A DNA stretch of 64,000 bases, taken from NCBI RefSeq assembly GCF_003955755.1, contig NZ_CP034465.1:1606001-1670000 (forward strand). The letters run 5' to 3'. The stretch is from Jeotgalibaca ciconiae (GTDB lineage Bacteria; Bacillota; Bacilli; Lactobacillales; Aerococcaceae). Position 1 is the stretch's first letter, and each line of letters opens with the position of its first letter. The notes beneath the pieces are model-generated. The model was given only the letters and a program-made list of their open reading frames with translations, was not told where the DNA came from and did not search any database. A program made the position numbers and the translations under genes. This document shows, one piece after another, positions 10,073 through 19,223 of this stretch.

Positions 10073-10112
10073 CAAGAAAAGCCCCGCAACTTATTTGTGA
10101 GGCTTTTTCTTG
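10073..10112 (+). terminator. Intrinsic terminator of dbpA
   Basis: CAAGAAAAGCC (10073-10083) pairs with GGCTTTTTCTTG (10101-10112), with an imperfect inner stem and a U run inside the descending arm. It lies directly after the helicase stop. Confidence 0.75.
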
Positions 10113-10307
10113 TAGAGTAGGGGATTATAAGTTCAGCCATCAATGTCTAGCTTCCAAGTCCTGACCTAGTGAAAAAAAGATAAATTTGCCCCATTGCGCG
10201 CTTCGCTGCTCATTCAGGGTCAAATTTCCTATTTTTTCATAGGCCAAGGCGGACTTGTCCGCTTTTCTTGTAGAGTGGTATAGTTTTTTCTGCCCTCAAT
10301 GTCTAGC
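10108..10307. repeat. Two diverged copies of a ~157-bp spaced motif pair; no gene in 10065-10598
   Basis: The gene-free stretch between dbpA and the esterase contains TCTTGTAGAGT twice (10108-10118 and 10266-10276) and CAATGTCTAGC twice (10141-10151 and 10297-10307), with the same internal order and nearly the same spacing. This suggests an old tandem duplication of a ~157-bp unit. No convincing coding region lies here on either strand. I do not recognise the element. Confidence 0.6.
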
Positions 10308-10337
10308 GGCAAGCCAGCCTCTCAGAAATTAGATAAA

Positions 10338-10428
10338 GTGCAAGCTTCATCCTCAAAAAACATTGTGAAGGTGTCTCTTTTGAAAAAACTGCAAGCTTGA
10401 AATGGTAAAATACATCTGAAGCTTGCAC
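10338..10428. repeat. Inverted repeat GTGCAAGCTTCA ... TGAAGCTTGCAC
   Basis: Perfect 12-bp arms at 10338-10349 and 10417-10428 with GCAAGCTTGA as a third, internal partial copy at 10391-10400. The structure lies in the gene-free region upstream of the esterase promoter. It could be the footprint of a small mobile sequence or part of a long RNA hairpin. Confidence 0.55.
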
Positions 10429-10547
10429 ATTTTATTGGATGGAATCAGTTGTTTGTGAAAAGTATTTATCTTCAGCGTGACAATAAGAAAATCCTCTTTC
10501 CTTATAGTACAAGGTGGATTGTCCGTTTTTTTTCTTTTATAATTTGC

Positions 10548-10553
10548 TATAAT
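10548..10553 (+). promoter_or_regulatory. Likely -10 box of the esterase promoter
   Basis: A perfect TATAAT preceded by TTGC, about 13 bases before the cre site and 46 bases before the esterase start. No good -35 hexamer is visible at 17 bases, so an activator may be needed. Confidence 0.5.
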
Positions 10554-10565
10554 AGATACGTTCGT

Positions 10566-10580
10566 ATGTAAACGCAAACA
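10566..10580 (+). promoter_or_regulatory. cre site (CcpA operator) before the esterase
   Basis: ATGTAAACGCAAACA matches every position of the 15-base catabolite-responsive element consensus WTGNAARCGNWWWCA. It lies just downstream of the TATAAT box and upstream of the ribosome site, where CcpA bound with HPr-Ser-P would block transcription when glucose is plentiful. Confidence 0.8.
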
Positions 10581-10598
10581 AGGAGATGTGATGTATTT

Positions 10599-11234
10599 AT
10601 GAAATTAAAAAAAGATGATTTAATTTTGTTTATTGGAGACAGCATTACTGATGTGGGAAGAGATCGTTCTAATTTATACAGCTTGGGTTCTGGCTACCCA
10701 TTGATGGTGGCGGGGGCTTTAAGCGCCCGTTATCCGGAGTTAAATCTCCAATTTTTAAATAAAGGGATAGGCGGAAATAAAATCACTGATTTAGAAGAAC
10801 GGTGGCAAGAAGACTGTTTAGATTTAAAGCCGGATGTGGTATCGATCTTGATTGGGATTAACGATACCTGGCATACCATTGGCAGTAATGCATTCGGTAC
10901 ATCAGAATATCTAAACAGTTTTGAAACGAAATATCGTGCATTATTGACAGAAGTAAAAGAAAAGCTACAAGCACAAATCATTATTTTAGAGCCTTTTGTA
11001 TTAAGCGAACCCATCGATCGCTTAGAATGGCGGAAAGACTTGGATCCGCGTATCCAAATTGTACGTAAATTAGCAAATGAATTTGCGGTAGAATTCATCC
11101 CGTTAGATGGCATTTTAAATTCTCTTGGAATGAAGACAGGTTATACTTATTTAACAGGAGATGACGGTGTCCATCCTACTGTTGCAGGACATGGTGTTAT
11201 TGCAGAAGAATGGCTGAAGAGGATAGAAAAATAA
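10599..11234 (+). CDS. SGNH/GDSL-family esterase, possible acetylxylan/oligosaccharide deacetylase
   Basis: A 211-residue cytoplasmic SGNH hydrolase. The catalytic blocks are visible: LFIGDSITD with the nucleophilic serine near residue 15, a glycine in GIGGNKITD near residue 65, the asparagine in LIGINDTWH near residue 88, and the Asp-x-x-His pair in DGVHPTVAGH near residue 196. No signal peptide, so it acts inside the cell. Homologues deacetylate sugars and plant oligosaccharides. Its cre site and its position directly before the GH95 gene suggest it removes acetyl groups from imported glycans; that substrate is inference. AAGGAGATGTGATG lies upstream as ribosome site. A terminator follows, so it is monocistronic. 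Confidence 0.85.
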   Translation: MKLKKDDLILFIGDSITDVGRDRSNLYSLGSGYPLMVAGALSARYPELNLQFLNKGIGGNKITDLEERWQEDCLDLKPDVVSILIGINDTWHTIGSNAFGTSEYLNSFETKYRALLTEVKEKLQAQIIILEPFVLSEPIDRLEWRKDLDPRIQIVRKLANEFAVEFIPLDGILNSLGMKTGYTYLTGDDGVHPTVAGHGVIAEEWLKRIEK

Positions 11235-11244
11235 ACAAATTAAT

Positions 11245-11290
11245 AGGAGACCGGTTCTTGGGAGTAATCCGATACTGGACTCCTATTTTT
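11245..11290 (+). terminator. Intrinsic terminator of the esterase gene
   Basis: AGGAG (11245-11249) and CTCCT (11280-11284) close a stem that continues as CCGGT/ACTGG with a G-U pair, followed by a U run, 10 bases after the stop. Confidence 0.8.
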
Positions 11291-11377
11291 TACTGTAAAA
11301 AAGCCAATCCATACATGGAATTTATAAGCAAAAATCGATATGATAAAAATAAGTATAATTATTAAAGGAGAAATGAG

Positions 11378-13627
11378 ATGCAGAAACTTACATTACCAGA
11401 GCGCGGCGTGTGGAGTGAAAAATATGGGAAACGTTGGGAGGAAGCATTTGTTGTAGGAAATGGTACAATTGGTGGAATGTTATATGGACAACCATTGCAG
11501 ACGCAAATGATTTTAAATGCGCCTGATTTCTTTTTAAAAGGGAATCAAATGGAAAACTTGCCACACATGGCTCCTTATTTAGCAGAATTCCGTAAGCGCA
11601 TACAAAAAGAAGGGTATGAAAACGCGATAAAATGGTATGAAGAACAAGCGCTCAAAGAAGGCTATCAAGGCTTAACGATGAGTGATCCAATTCATCCTCT
11701 TTTACAAATTCAACTGGAACATCAAAATATAGAAATGAAAAATGGCTCCTATCGCAGAGGGACGGATTATGCAAATGGATTTGTATTTGATCTATTTCAA
11801 AATCAAGATGGAAATAACATCCAAAGAAAGATCTATGTTTCCACTGCCAATGAATTAATCATTGAACTGGAAGGAGAGCAGCCGTTTTCTACGACAATAG
11901 CAATTGTTGACTTTCAACAAGAAAAACTCTTCCAAGAACTAGCAATTAAAGAAAACAGCTGGATACAAACAAATCAATATGGAGACGGAACTACTTATTT
12001 CACTAGCGGCTTAATTGAAACGGATGGTGAAATAAGCAATCGGAATAATCTATATGAAATGAAGCAAGCAACAAAAATTATATGTCGGATTTCGTTGAAT
12101 GAACATGCGAATACAGAAAAAAAATCAGAAAGTTTGTTTGAAGAAAGCTGTAAAAAACACCGGAATCGTTTTGAAAAAGTTCAGTTAGACTTAGTTTGTT
12201 CAGAAAACCGACTTATCAGTATCGATAATCTGTTAGAAGAGATGAAACAAACGAAAAAAATCCCCCCAGTATTATTTGAAAAACTGTACGATGCGAGCCG
12301 CTATGTCATGCTCTCTTGCAGTGGAAAGTCGATTCCGAATCTACAAGGGATTTGGACCGGGACATTTGAACCCGCTTGGAGTGGCGATTATACTTTTGAT
12401 ACGAATGTTCAACTCGCTATTTCTTCTTTTGCAAGATTAGGAATGTTTGCTGAATTAACTGCTGTCTTTAAACGGTTGGAAGATTATTTTAGTGATTTTG
12501 AAGCGAATGCAAGGGAGTACTATGGTTGTCAAGGTTATATGGTTCCCGCACATGCAAGTACAACAGCCAAGCATGTCCATTGGAATCACGAATGGCCATT
12601 AGTGACTTGGACTGGTGGGGCTGCTTGGCTGGCACATTTTTACGCGGAGTATACAAATTACACGAATGATTTTGCTTTCGCCAGAGAAAAGGCCTTGCCT
12701 TTTTATAAAAAAGTGATTCAATTTTACGATGATTTCAAGATGATCGATGAAAATGATAAGGTATTATTCCGTCCCTCTTATTCTCCTGAGAATGGAATGG
12801 GAGATAATGCAACTTTTGACGTTGCGGCATTAAAAGAGACGCTATACCATGCTTGGGAAATTTATCAAAAATCAGGAAAGAAAATGCCTGAAAACTATCA
12901 ATCTTTGTTAGAAAAACTTCCAAACTACGCGATGAATGATGACGGCGTATTGAAAGAATGGATTGATTGGCATAAAGACGAGAATGAAAACCATCGTCAT
13001 TTTTCTCAATTTTATCCGATATTTGAAAGTAAAGAAATCCTTCCAGAGACAGAACCAATCTTGTGGGAAGCAGCAAACAAGGCCTTTCAACGGAAGATGG
13101 AGGCATGGGTAAATAACGAAGATAGTGGGAATACATCGTCACACGGCAGAATGCACGCAGCAATGTGTGCCATTTCTCTTCAAAAAAACAAAGCTTTGGA
13201 AGAAAGTATGGAACAATTTATTATGAACCGTGCTTTTTATGATTCATTGATTTCGGCACACTATAATAATCAAAATGTTTTTAATGTGGATGCAAACGGT
13301 AGTATTCCTAGAATCTACCAGGATGCTCTTTTATATCCAAAAGCAAAAGGGAAGTTGGTTGTTTTTCAATCAGTGCCTTACTGGCTTTCAGAAGGGAAGC
13401 TAAAAGGAGTTTGGCTGCCGGATGCGATTCGGGTTGAATTATTTGAATGGAATCGGGAAACAGAAGAGTTTGAACTTCATTTGGTAACGGAGAAGGAAAC
13501 GGAGATCGTAATTGAAGTGCCTGAAAAGAATCGTTCGCAAAATAAACAACTTTGCATTTCATTACAAGAAGATAAGGTTACAATGGTAAGATACAAAAAA
13601 GGAATGATGGAATGGGAACATGGTTAA
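11378..13627 (+). CDS. Glycoside hydrolase family 95 (alpha-L-fucosidase / alpha-L-galactosidase type)
   Basis: A 749-residue intracellular glycosidase. Family GH95 marks are W-EEAFVVGNGTIGGMLYG near residue 20, NLQGIWTG near residue 320 leading to DTNVQLAI (the catalytic-region asparagine), TGGAAWLAHFY near residue 412, SPENGMGDNATFD near residue 469 with the glutamate expected to be the general acid (E471), and HFSQFYPIFES near residue 546. GH95 enzymes invert alpha-1,2-fucosyl or alpha-galactosyl linkages, as on the side chains of plant xyloglucan. No signal peptide. An AAAGGAG ribosome site precedes the ATG. It overlaps the start of the yesM gene by 16 bases, so the enzyme and the sensor are translated from one transcript. 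Confidence 0.85.
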   Translation: MQKLTLPERGVWSEKYGKRWEEAFVVGNGTIGGMLYGQPLQTQMILNAPDFFLKGNQMENLPHMAPYLAEFRKRIQKEGYENAIKWYEEQALKEGYQGLTMSDPIHPLLQIQLEHQNIEMKNGSYRRGTDYANGFVFDLFQNQDGNNIQRKIYVSTANELIIELEGEQPFSTTIAIVDFQQEKLFQELAIKENSWIQTNQYGDGTTYFTSGLIETDGEISNRNNLYEMKQATKIICRISLNEHANTEKKSESLFEESCKKHRNRFEKVQLDLVCSENRLISIDNLLEEMKQTKKIPPVLFEKLYDASRYVMLSCSGKSIPNLQGIWTGTFEPAWSGDYTFDTNVQLAISSFARLGMFAELTAVFKRLEDYFSDFEANAREYYGCQGYMVPAHASTTAKHVHWNHEWPLVTWTGGAAWLAHFYAEYTNYTNDFAFAREKALPFYKKVIQFYDDFKMIDENDKVLFRPSYSPENGMGDNATFDVAALKETLYHAWEIYQKSGKKMPENYQSLLEKLPNYAMNDDGVLKEWIDWHKDENENHRHFSQFYPIFESKEILPETEPILWEAANKAFQRKMEAWVNNEDSGNTSSHGRMHAAMCAISLQKNKALEESMEQFIMNRAFYDSLISAHYNNQNVFNVDANGSIPRIYQDALLYPKAKGKLVVFQSVPYWLSEGKLKGVWLPDAIRVELFEWNRETEEFELHLVTEKETEIVIEVPEKNRSQNKQLCISLQEDKVTMVRYKKGMMEWEHG

Positions 13628-15387
13628 AAAAGTTTCGGCCAAAAACAATCAAACAAAAGCTTTTTTTGATCTATATCGGGATTTTATTTGTACCTATTCT
13701 TTTGGTCGGATACTATTTAAGTGTAGAAATTCGAGCAAATCAAATTCGTACAAAAACGGAGGAAATTGAACAAGACACGATACGGACAGCCAATGAATTA
13801 ACAGGAACCTTGGAGTCAATCATTCGTGTTTCTGACTGGGTCTATCAAGATGAACGTTTAGCGGAACTCGTTCGTACAACCTTTGAAAATCCATATGAAG
13901 TTTTTGAGGCATATCAAAACTACCAGCAATTTGCGGACTATCTAAAGTACTATCAAGAAATTCAGCATATTCGTTTATACGTGGATAATCCTTCCTTAAT
14001 GAGCAGTGTTGGTTTGTACCCTGTTACAGATGAAGTATCTGAATCAGTTTGGTATCAAGATGCGATTGAAAAAAGGGGACATATTGTCTGGCGTTATATA
14101 GAAGATTCTGTGACGGGAATCCGCTATTTGAATTTAACACGCTCCCTTTTTCAAAATGGTCAACTGACGGGTGTATTAAATATCGCTGTTTCCAACGATA
14201 AAATTGAAGAGATTTTGCGAAACTCTGGAAACACGTTTTTCTTGACACTAGATGATGAATTAGTTTTTAGTCACCCTCATGTAGAAAATATTCAATCGGA
14301 ATACGAACAATATCGTTTACTATTAAACAATCAAGAAATAGATGAAAGTATAAAAGGCACAACAAAGAACATTACCTTTACCATTCAACAATTAACCATA
14401 CCAAAATCTCTTTATTCTGACTTCAAAGCAGTTGGAACGGTTCCGACATCTAGTATCGTTGCAGAAGCAAATCGTGTCTTGATTATCGCTTATCTGGCAA
14501 TCGGGTTTGTATTTATGATAACGTTACTCATGTTGGCTGCCTTTATTCGTACATTTAATAACCGTGTTATTCAACTGCAAGATAGTATGACAAAAGTGGC
14601 TCATGGTGATTTTGATATACCGAAAGAAATTTCAGGAGAGGATGAAATAACCGAGGTATATGAGCAGCTTTATGTAACCATGGAGAGTTTGCAGCTCCTG
14701 TTGTTGGAAAGATACCAATATGAAATTGATCAAAAAAACTGGGAACTTGATCGAAAAGAGGCAGAATTTAAGCTTCTTTCCAGTCAAATCAATCCCCATT
14801 TTTTATACAACACTTTGGAAATGATTCGCATGAAAGCACTGCGCAATCACGATAAAGAAGTAGCGGATATCGTGAAAATTCTTAGCAAACTGATGAGAAA
14901 AGCTTTGGAACGTCAAAGAGAGGAACTGCCGCTAAGCGAAGATTTAGCATTTATTGAAATGTACCTACAAATTCAAAAGCTTCGTTTTGGCGACCGAATT
15001 AATTACGTTATTCATCAAAATACAGCAACGGACTACTTTATACTACCTCTTCTCATTCAGCCGGTAGTTGAAAATGCTTTTGTGCATGGATTGGAAAAAA
15101 TAGCAGGATGCGGGAACTTAGAAATTGAAGTAAATGAAATAGCCGACTTTCTGGAAATAATCATTCGTGATAACGGTGTGGGAATTCATCCTGAAAAATT
15201 AAAAGAGCTGCAGAAAGTCTTAAAGGGAGATACAGAAAGTCATCGAATTGGGATTAATAATGTTCAACAACGTATCAAACATTTTTATGGAAATGAATAT
15301 GGTCTGACGATTGACAGCATGGAAGGAGAGGGAACGATCGTACAAATGCGGATTCCTCAAAGAATAATAACGAAAGGAGCTTCTTAA
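13612..15387 (+). CDS. yesM: Sensor histidine kinase, YesM family
   Basis: A 591-residue membrane kinase. Transmembrane helix 1 spans about residues 17-38 and helix 2 about 286-314; the ~250 residues between them form the extracellular sensor. A HAMP linker follows, then the his-kinase domain with SSQINPHFLYNTLE (phospho-accepting H396) and a HATPase domain with NAFVHGLE and DNGVGIHP. YesM-type kinases respond to extracellular oligosaccharides and act on a YesN partner, which is encoded 1 base downstream. The start overlaps the GH95 gene, a translational coupling. By context the signal should be a plant-glycan fragment. Confidence 0.93.
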   Translation: MGTWLKKFRPKTIKQKLFLIYIGILFVPILLVGYYLSVEIRANQIRTKTEEIEQDTIRTANELTGTLESIIRVSDWVYQDERLAELVRTTFENPYEVFEAYQNYQQFADYLKYYQEIQHIRLYVDNPSLMSSVGLYPVTDEVSESVWYQDAIEKRGHIVWRYIEDSVTGIRYLNLTRSLFQNGQLTGVLNIAVSNDKIEEILRNSGNTFFLTLDDELVFSHPHVENIQSEYEQYRLLLNNQEIDESIKGTTKNITFTIQQLTIPKSLYSDFKAVGTVPTSSIVAEANRVLIIAYLAIGFVFMITLLMLAAFIRTFNNRVIQLQDSMTKVAHGDFDIPKEISGEDEITEVYEQLYVTMESLQLLLLERYQYEIDQKNWELDRKEAEFKLLSSQINPHFLYNTLEMIRMKALRNHDKEVADIVKILSKLMRKALERQREELPLSEDLAFIEMYLQIQKLRFGDRINYVIHQNTATDYFILPLLIQPVVENAFVHGLEKIAGCGNLEIEVNEIADFLEIIIRDNGVGIHPEKLKELQKVLKGDTESHRIGINNVQQRIKHFYGNEYGLTIDSMEGEGTIVQMRIPQRIITKGAS

Positions 15388-15388
15388 C

Positions 15389-16912
15389 ATGCATACTGTT
15401 TTAATTGTGGATGACGAGCCTATTGTCCGCGAAGGGCTTGCTTATATTATCGAGTGGGAGAAAGAGGGATTTAAAATAGTCGGTGATGCAAGGAATGGCA
15501 GGGAAGGTATGGAAAAAATACTCGAGCTTCAACCTGACTTGGTATTGACCGATGTTCGGATGCCGGTATTAGATGGAATCGGCATGGTAGAAGAAGCGAA
15601 AGATAGGGGGCTGAACAAAGAGTTTTTAATTTTATCAGGTTATTCTGATTTCAGTTATGCGAAAGAAGCAATTCGTCTAGGAGTTTCATCTTATTTATTG
15701 AAGCCGATTGATGAAGATGAGTTAATTGAAGAGTTACGAAAGATATCTCAAAGGATTCTGGAGAAAGAAAAGCAGAAGCAGACACTTGCTTTCTATGAAA
15801 AATATTCCCATTCCTCGAAAATAAAAGAGTATCTCTTGAGCGGACAGTTAAATGATGAGTTGGTATCCTTGCTGTCGTACGACTACTATCAATTAATTGG
15901 GTGTGATTATGAAAACGGAAAAGTTAATCGTCGCAGCATCTCAGAAGTGTTCAAGAACTTACTGATTGGCGAGGGGTTTTTATTTAACCATGGGACAACT
16001 TTTTTCGCATTAGTAGTAAATCAAACGAATCGAGAAGTACGGAAAGTAGCTGTGAAACTGAGCGAAGAATTGTCACAATTGGATCAAAATCTCTATTTAA
16101 TCGTTAGCTCTGGAATCGACCAGTATGAGCAGCTGCCAATTCTTTACCAAGAAGTACGCAGGTTGAAGAAGAAAAGGTATTTATATCCTGATCTCAAACT
16201 ACTTTCTGAACAGACGATTGCGGAAAAGAAAGAACAAAAAAATAACCAAGCAGATGGTTTTGACAAAGCTGACTGGAAAGAACAGTTGTTATGGGCAATA
16301 AAAAATGATGAAAAAGACAAAATTTATTCGTATTTGCAAGCAATCGGATATTATTATAAGCAAAATGACTGGATGGAAAGAGACATCAAAGCAGATTTAG
16401 CTGCTTTATTTAATTATTATTGTGATGAGATGGAAGAAACAGTAGCGTTACCTTTAAAGGAAAGGGAGAAGCGTTATATTATTTCCATTATACTAAGTGA
16501 GCAATCATTAAATCAGACCTTTATTTTCTTAAATGAAATTTTCATAGATTTTAGTCGATTCTTTGATACGGCTTATGATAATCGGGACATCGTTACTGAA
16601 ATGAAAGATTATACTCGCAAGAATTATCATCAAAATTTGACTTTACAAGAATTAGGAAAAGAATTAAATTACAGTCATTCTTACTTAGGAAAAAAATTCC
16701 GATTACAAGAAAATATGAGTTATCGAACTTATTTGGATTTAATTCGTATTGAAGAAGCGAAACGACTATTAAAGGAAAATCAATTTTTAGTGTATGAGAT
16801 AGCGGAGCGAGTAGGCTATACAAATAGCGATTATTTTTACAAAAAATTCAAAAAAATTGTGGGGAAAAGCCCGCGATCATTTCAAAAAGACTTAAGGGAG
16901 GGTAACGATTGA
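15389..16912 (+). CDS. yesN: Response regulator, YesN type (receiver + AraC HTH)
   Basis: A 507-residue regulator. Residues 1-120 are a receiver domain with acidic residues D8/D9, phospho-acceptor D55 in LVLTDVRMP and K in YLLKPIDEDE. A long middle region of unclear fold follows. The last 100 residues are an AraC-type double helix-turn-helix with LTLQELGKELNYSHSYLGKKF and a second motif at IAERVGYTNSDYFYKKFKK. It is the cognate partner of the YesM kinase just upstream (1-base gap) and most likely activates the ABC importer and glycosidase genes that begin at 19.5 kb. AAAGGAG precedes the start. Confidence 0.93.
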   Translation: MHTVLIVDDEPIVREGLAYIIEWEKEGFKIVGDARNGREGMEKILELQPDLVLTDVRMPVLDGIGMVEEAKDRGLNKEFLILSGYSDFSYAKEAIRLGVSSYLLKPIDEDELIEELRKISQRILEKEKQKQTLAFYEKYSHSSKIKEYLLSGQLNDELVSLLSYDYYQLIGCDYENGKVNRRSISEVFKNLLIGEGFLFNHGTTFFALVVNQTNREVRKVAVKLSEELSQLDQNLYLIVSSGIDQYEQLPILYQEVRRLKKKRYLYPDLKLLSEQTIAEKKEQKNNQADGFDKADWKEQLLWAIKNDEKDKIYSYLQAIGYYYKQNDWMERDIKADLAALFNYYCDEMEETVALPLKEREKRYIISIILSEQSLNQTFIFLNEIFIDFSRFFDTAYDNRDIVTEMKDYTRKNYHQNLTLQELGKELNYSHSYLGKKFRLQENMSYRTYLDLIRIEEAKRLLKENQFLVYEIAERVGYTNSDYFYKKFKKIVGKSPRSFQKDLREGND

Positions 16913-17613
16913 AAAATAAAAATATCTTAAATAGTAATTTGTATACTGCACTTCGTTACCTTTACTATTTTCTAACAACCAATTTATTATTTCTATTAGT
17001 GAATATGTTGTTTTTTGTGGTGTTTTTTTCAGTGCCATTGCTAGTAGAGAATGTCTTGATTTATAGTTTAGCGCTCATCCCGACTGGACCAGCTCTGGCA
17101 GCACTCTTTTTTTCCATGGGGGTATTGGTTCGTCAAAAATCTTTAGTACCGCTCAAAGATTTTTTCAGGGGCTATAAGGATAATCTGAAGGTCAGTCTCG
17201 TTTTTTGGGTTATTCAGCTGACCTTAAGTGTCATTGTTTTAGTCGATGCCTTTTATTTTTACACTAAGGGAAGTGTGCTAGTTGCGATTATATTTGCCTT
17301 AGTATTTGTACTCCTAGCTATCTTTTCGATGATTGGCTTTCCGATGTTGGCAATTTTTGAAATTACGGTAGCCAATATCTATCGATCAGCTGTGGTTATT
17401 ATGTGGCGTTACTTTAGAAAACAGCTAGGCAATTTGTTGACGATTATTGCCTTTGCGGTTATTTTCTATGCCTTTCCTAGTGAAATGTTTTTATTTTTCT
17501 TTTCATTGATTGCCTTTTATATTATGCGATCGAATCAAACGATGTTTATTGATTTAGAATCGCAATTTTCTCAAATTAACGGTTCTTATGAAAGGGGAAC
17601 TCATGATGATTAA
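16909..17613 (+). CDS. yesL: YesL-family (DUF624) membrane protein
   Basis: A 234-residue polytopic membrane protein with about five hydrophobic helices (near residues 20-40, 45-65, 98-118, 122-145 and 170-205). The GPALAALFFSMG segment near residue 62 and its position after yesMN match the DUF624/YesL family, found with LplB/LplC-type importers, where its role is unproven. It begins with TTG, whose last two bases form the yesN stop (TTGA overlap), so translation is coupled. The ribosome site GGGAGGG is inside the end of yesN. Confidence 0.88.
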   Translation: MKNKNILNSNLYTALRYLYYFLTTNLLFLLVNMLFFVVFFSVPLLVENVLIYSLALIPTGPALAALFFSMGVLVRQKSLVPLKDFFRGYKDNLKVSLVFWVIQLTLSVIVLVDAFYFYTKGSVLVAIIFALVFVLLAIFSMIGFPMLAIFEITVANIYRSAVVIMWRYFRKQLGNLLTIIAFAVIFYAFPSEMFLFFFSLIAFYIMRSNQTMFIDLESQFSQINGSYERGTHDD

Positions 17614-18901
17614 AAAGTTAAGCCTCTTTCTACTCATCTTAGGTCTTGTAGCAGGCTGTAGCAAGGATGCTGAGTCGTCAGAAGAAAAAGTAGTTCAACC
17701 ATTTCAAGCGATTACCCAGCTGAGCGCGTTTGAAATCACAACAAAAAATAATGATTCTTATCGTGTTGAATCAAACGATGATGAATGGGTGAGTGATGAT
17801 ATTGATCAGCTCGACCAAATGGCTATTTCAAATTTCTTGGAGAAAGTAGTTAGTTTGAAAGCCACGATTGTTGATGAAGCAGACATTGTCGTTAAAGAAA
17901 AGACACTCTTACAATTGGACTTATATCCTTCAGAAGATGAAAAAGTGGAGATGTCCCTATACCATGACGCAGAAGGCAACTACTATGGGAAAATGTCAGG
18001 GACAACAGATTGGCTGTTATTTTCAAAACTACCAATGGAGTTAGAAGAATTTTCGAAGGTTTATTTGCAAGATGCTATTGATTTAAAAGTTGGCATGTTA
18101 GAAACCATCCAATTTGAAGATCCAAGTCAATCATTTGAACTAAATCAAACGAGCGATTTTTCTAAAGTTGAAGCAGCACCTTTTATTAGTGGCTGGTTTT
18201 TACATGATGTCTATGACACACCATTTTCAATAGAATATCAAACGATGGATGCTATTCTAGAACGCTTAGAAAACTTTAGAGGAGAGGCGACGGAAGAAGC
18301 AATCCCGTCCGAAGCTGAAACCTTTTTTACATTAAGACTAAACGGCAGTGACGGACAGGAAACTCTCGTATTTGGTGAACCTGATGAAGACAGCGTACTG
18401 GTCCATCTGGAAGAAGCCAATGAAAGCTACCGTATTCCGCTCTTATTTGCCGGAACCTTCCAATTAACACCCTTTGATATAACGGATAATTTTATTAGTA
18501 TTATTCCACTTGATTCCTTGCGGCAAGTAAAATTAAAAACAACAGATAAGACCTTGTTAATTGAAGCAGAGCATGAGGTAACGACCAATGATGAAGACGA
18601 AGTAAGTATCAGCTCCGACTTCTTTTTAAACGGCGACCAGCTGGATGAAGCAGCCTTTCGTAAGAATTACCAATATTTAGCTGCTCTTAAATACTTAAAT
18701 CCATATGATGGCTCAGAGCCAATCAAAGATGAAGCAAGTCTAACGATTACTTACCAATTTCAATCAGAAGGGGAAGTCTTGCTTCACACCATTGATTTTT
18801 ATGATTTAAATGAAGAAGAATACCTCGTTGAAAAAAATGGCATTCGTGAGTTCACAGCGAAAAAAGAACAGCTTTATGAGATGTTAGAAGTATTTGAATA
18901 A
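17603..18901 (+). CDS. Lipoprotein with DUF4340-like repeats, yesMNL-linked
   Basis: A 432-residue predicted lipoprotein. The signal peptide MMIKKLSLFLLILGLVAGC ends in the lipobox LVAGC, placing it on the outer membrane face. I start at the ATG at 17603, which lies 4 bases after AAAGGGGAAC; an ATG at 17588 has no ribosome site. The mature part is acidic and built of beta-rich units such as FEITTKNNDSYRVESNDDEWV that recall DUF4340, though I am not certain of that assignment. It overlaps yesL by 11 bases and is last in the GH95-yesM-yesN-yesL operon. It might present ligand to the YesM sensor or assist the importer; neither is shown. Confidence 0.75.
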   Translation: MMIKKLSLFLLILGLVAGCSKDAESSEEKVVQPFQAITQLSAFEITTKNNDSYRVESNDDEWVSDDIDQLDQMAISNFLEKVVSLKATIVDEADIVVKEKTLLQLDLYPSEDEKVEMSLYHDAEGNYYGKMSGTTDWLLFSKLPMELEEFSKVYLQDAIDLKVGMLETIQFEDPSQSFELNQTSDFSKVEAAPFISGWFLHDVYDTPFSIEYQTMDAILERLENFRGEATEEAIPSEAETFFTLRLNGSDGQETLVFGEPDEDSVLVHLEEANESYRIPLLFAGTFQLTPFDITDNFISIIPLDSLRQVKLKTTDKTLLIEAEHEVTTNDEDEVSISSDFFLNGDQLDEAAFRKNYQYLAALKYLNPYDGSEPIKDEASLTITYQFQSEGEVLLHTIDFYDLNEEEYLVEKNGIREFTAKKEQLYEMLEVFE

Positions 18902-18960
18902 GCAAAAAATAAGCTAGATAAAACTGATTTACTAAAATGAGATAACATAAAACACTCTCT

Positions 18961-19001
18961 AAACTACCGATTTCCTGTACACTACGTGGAATCGGTAGTT
19001 T
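18961..19001 (+). terminator. Terminator of the GH95-yesMNL operon
   Basis: AAACTACCGAT(T)TCC pairs with GGAATCGGTAGTTT across a 12-nt loop, with a single bulged base. The following tail is only moderately U-rich. It lies 60 bases after the lipoprotein stop. Confidence 0.75.
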
Positions 19002-19155
19002 AATTTCGCTTGAACACGTTTTTCGTTATAGTAGTGAAAAGATTTTTTGGAATCTTTCCATCTAGATAGAACGTTTCCGACTTTAGTGAGAAGTAGACCG
19101 ATTCTAGGGGGCACTATCAGCGGGCGTACCTTTTCGGGACATGATCATGGTAATA

Positions 19156-19178
19156 CCTTTTTCCCCACTCTCTTTTTT
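19156..19178 (-). repeat. Fragment of the dispersed repeat family (5' end, inverted)
   Basis: On the minus strand these 23 bases match the first part of the repeat at 33785-33807 (AAAAAAGAGAGTGGG-AAAAAGG) with one difference. The rest of the element is not recognisable here. A GAACACGTTT string at 19012-19021 on the plus strand resembles the family's 3' end, so the 19.0-19.2 kb stretch may be a rearranged relic. No supported gene lies in 18902-19564. Confidence 0.5.
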
Positions 19179-19223
19179 CGTAGAGAGTTAATTTTTTTAA
19201 GACGTTCAAACCGATTTATGAGA

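Noticed and set aside
10353-10577. 74-codon open frame on the minus strand upstream of the esterase
   Set aside because: It would cover the promoter, cre site and inverted repeat and has no family resemblance or ribosome site.
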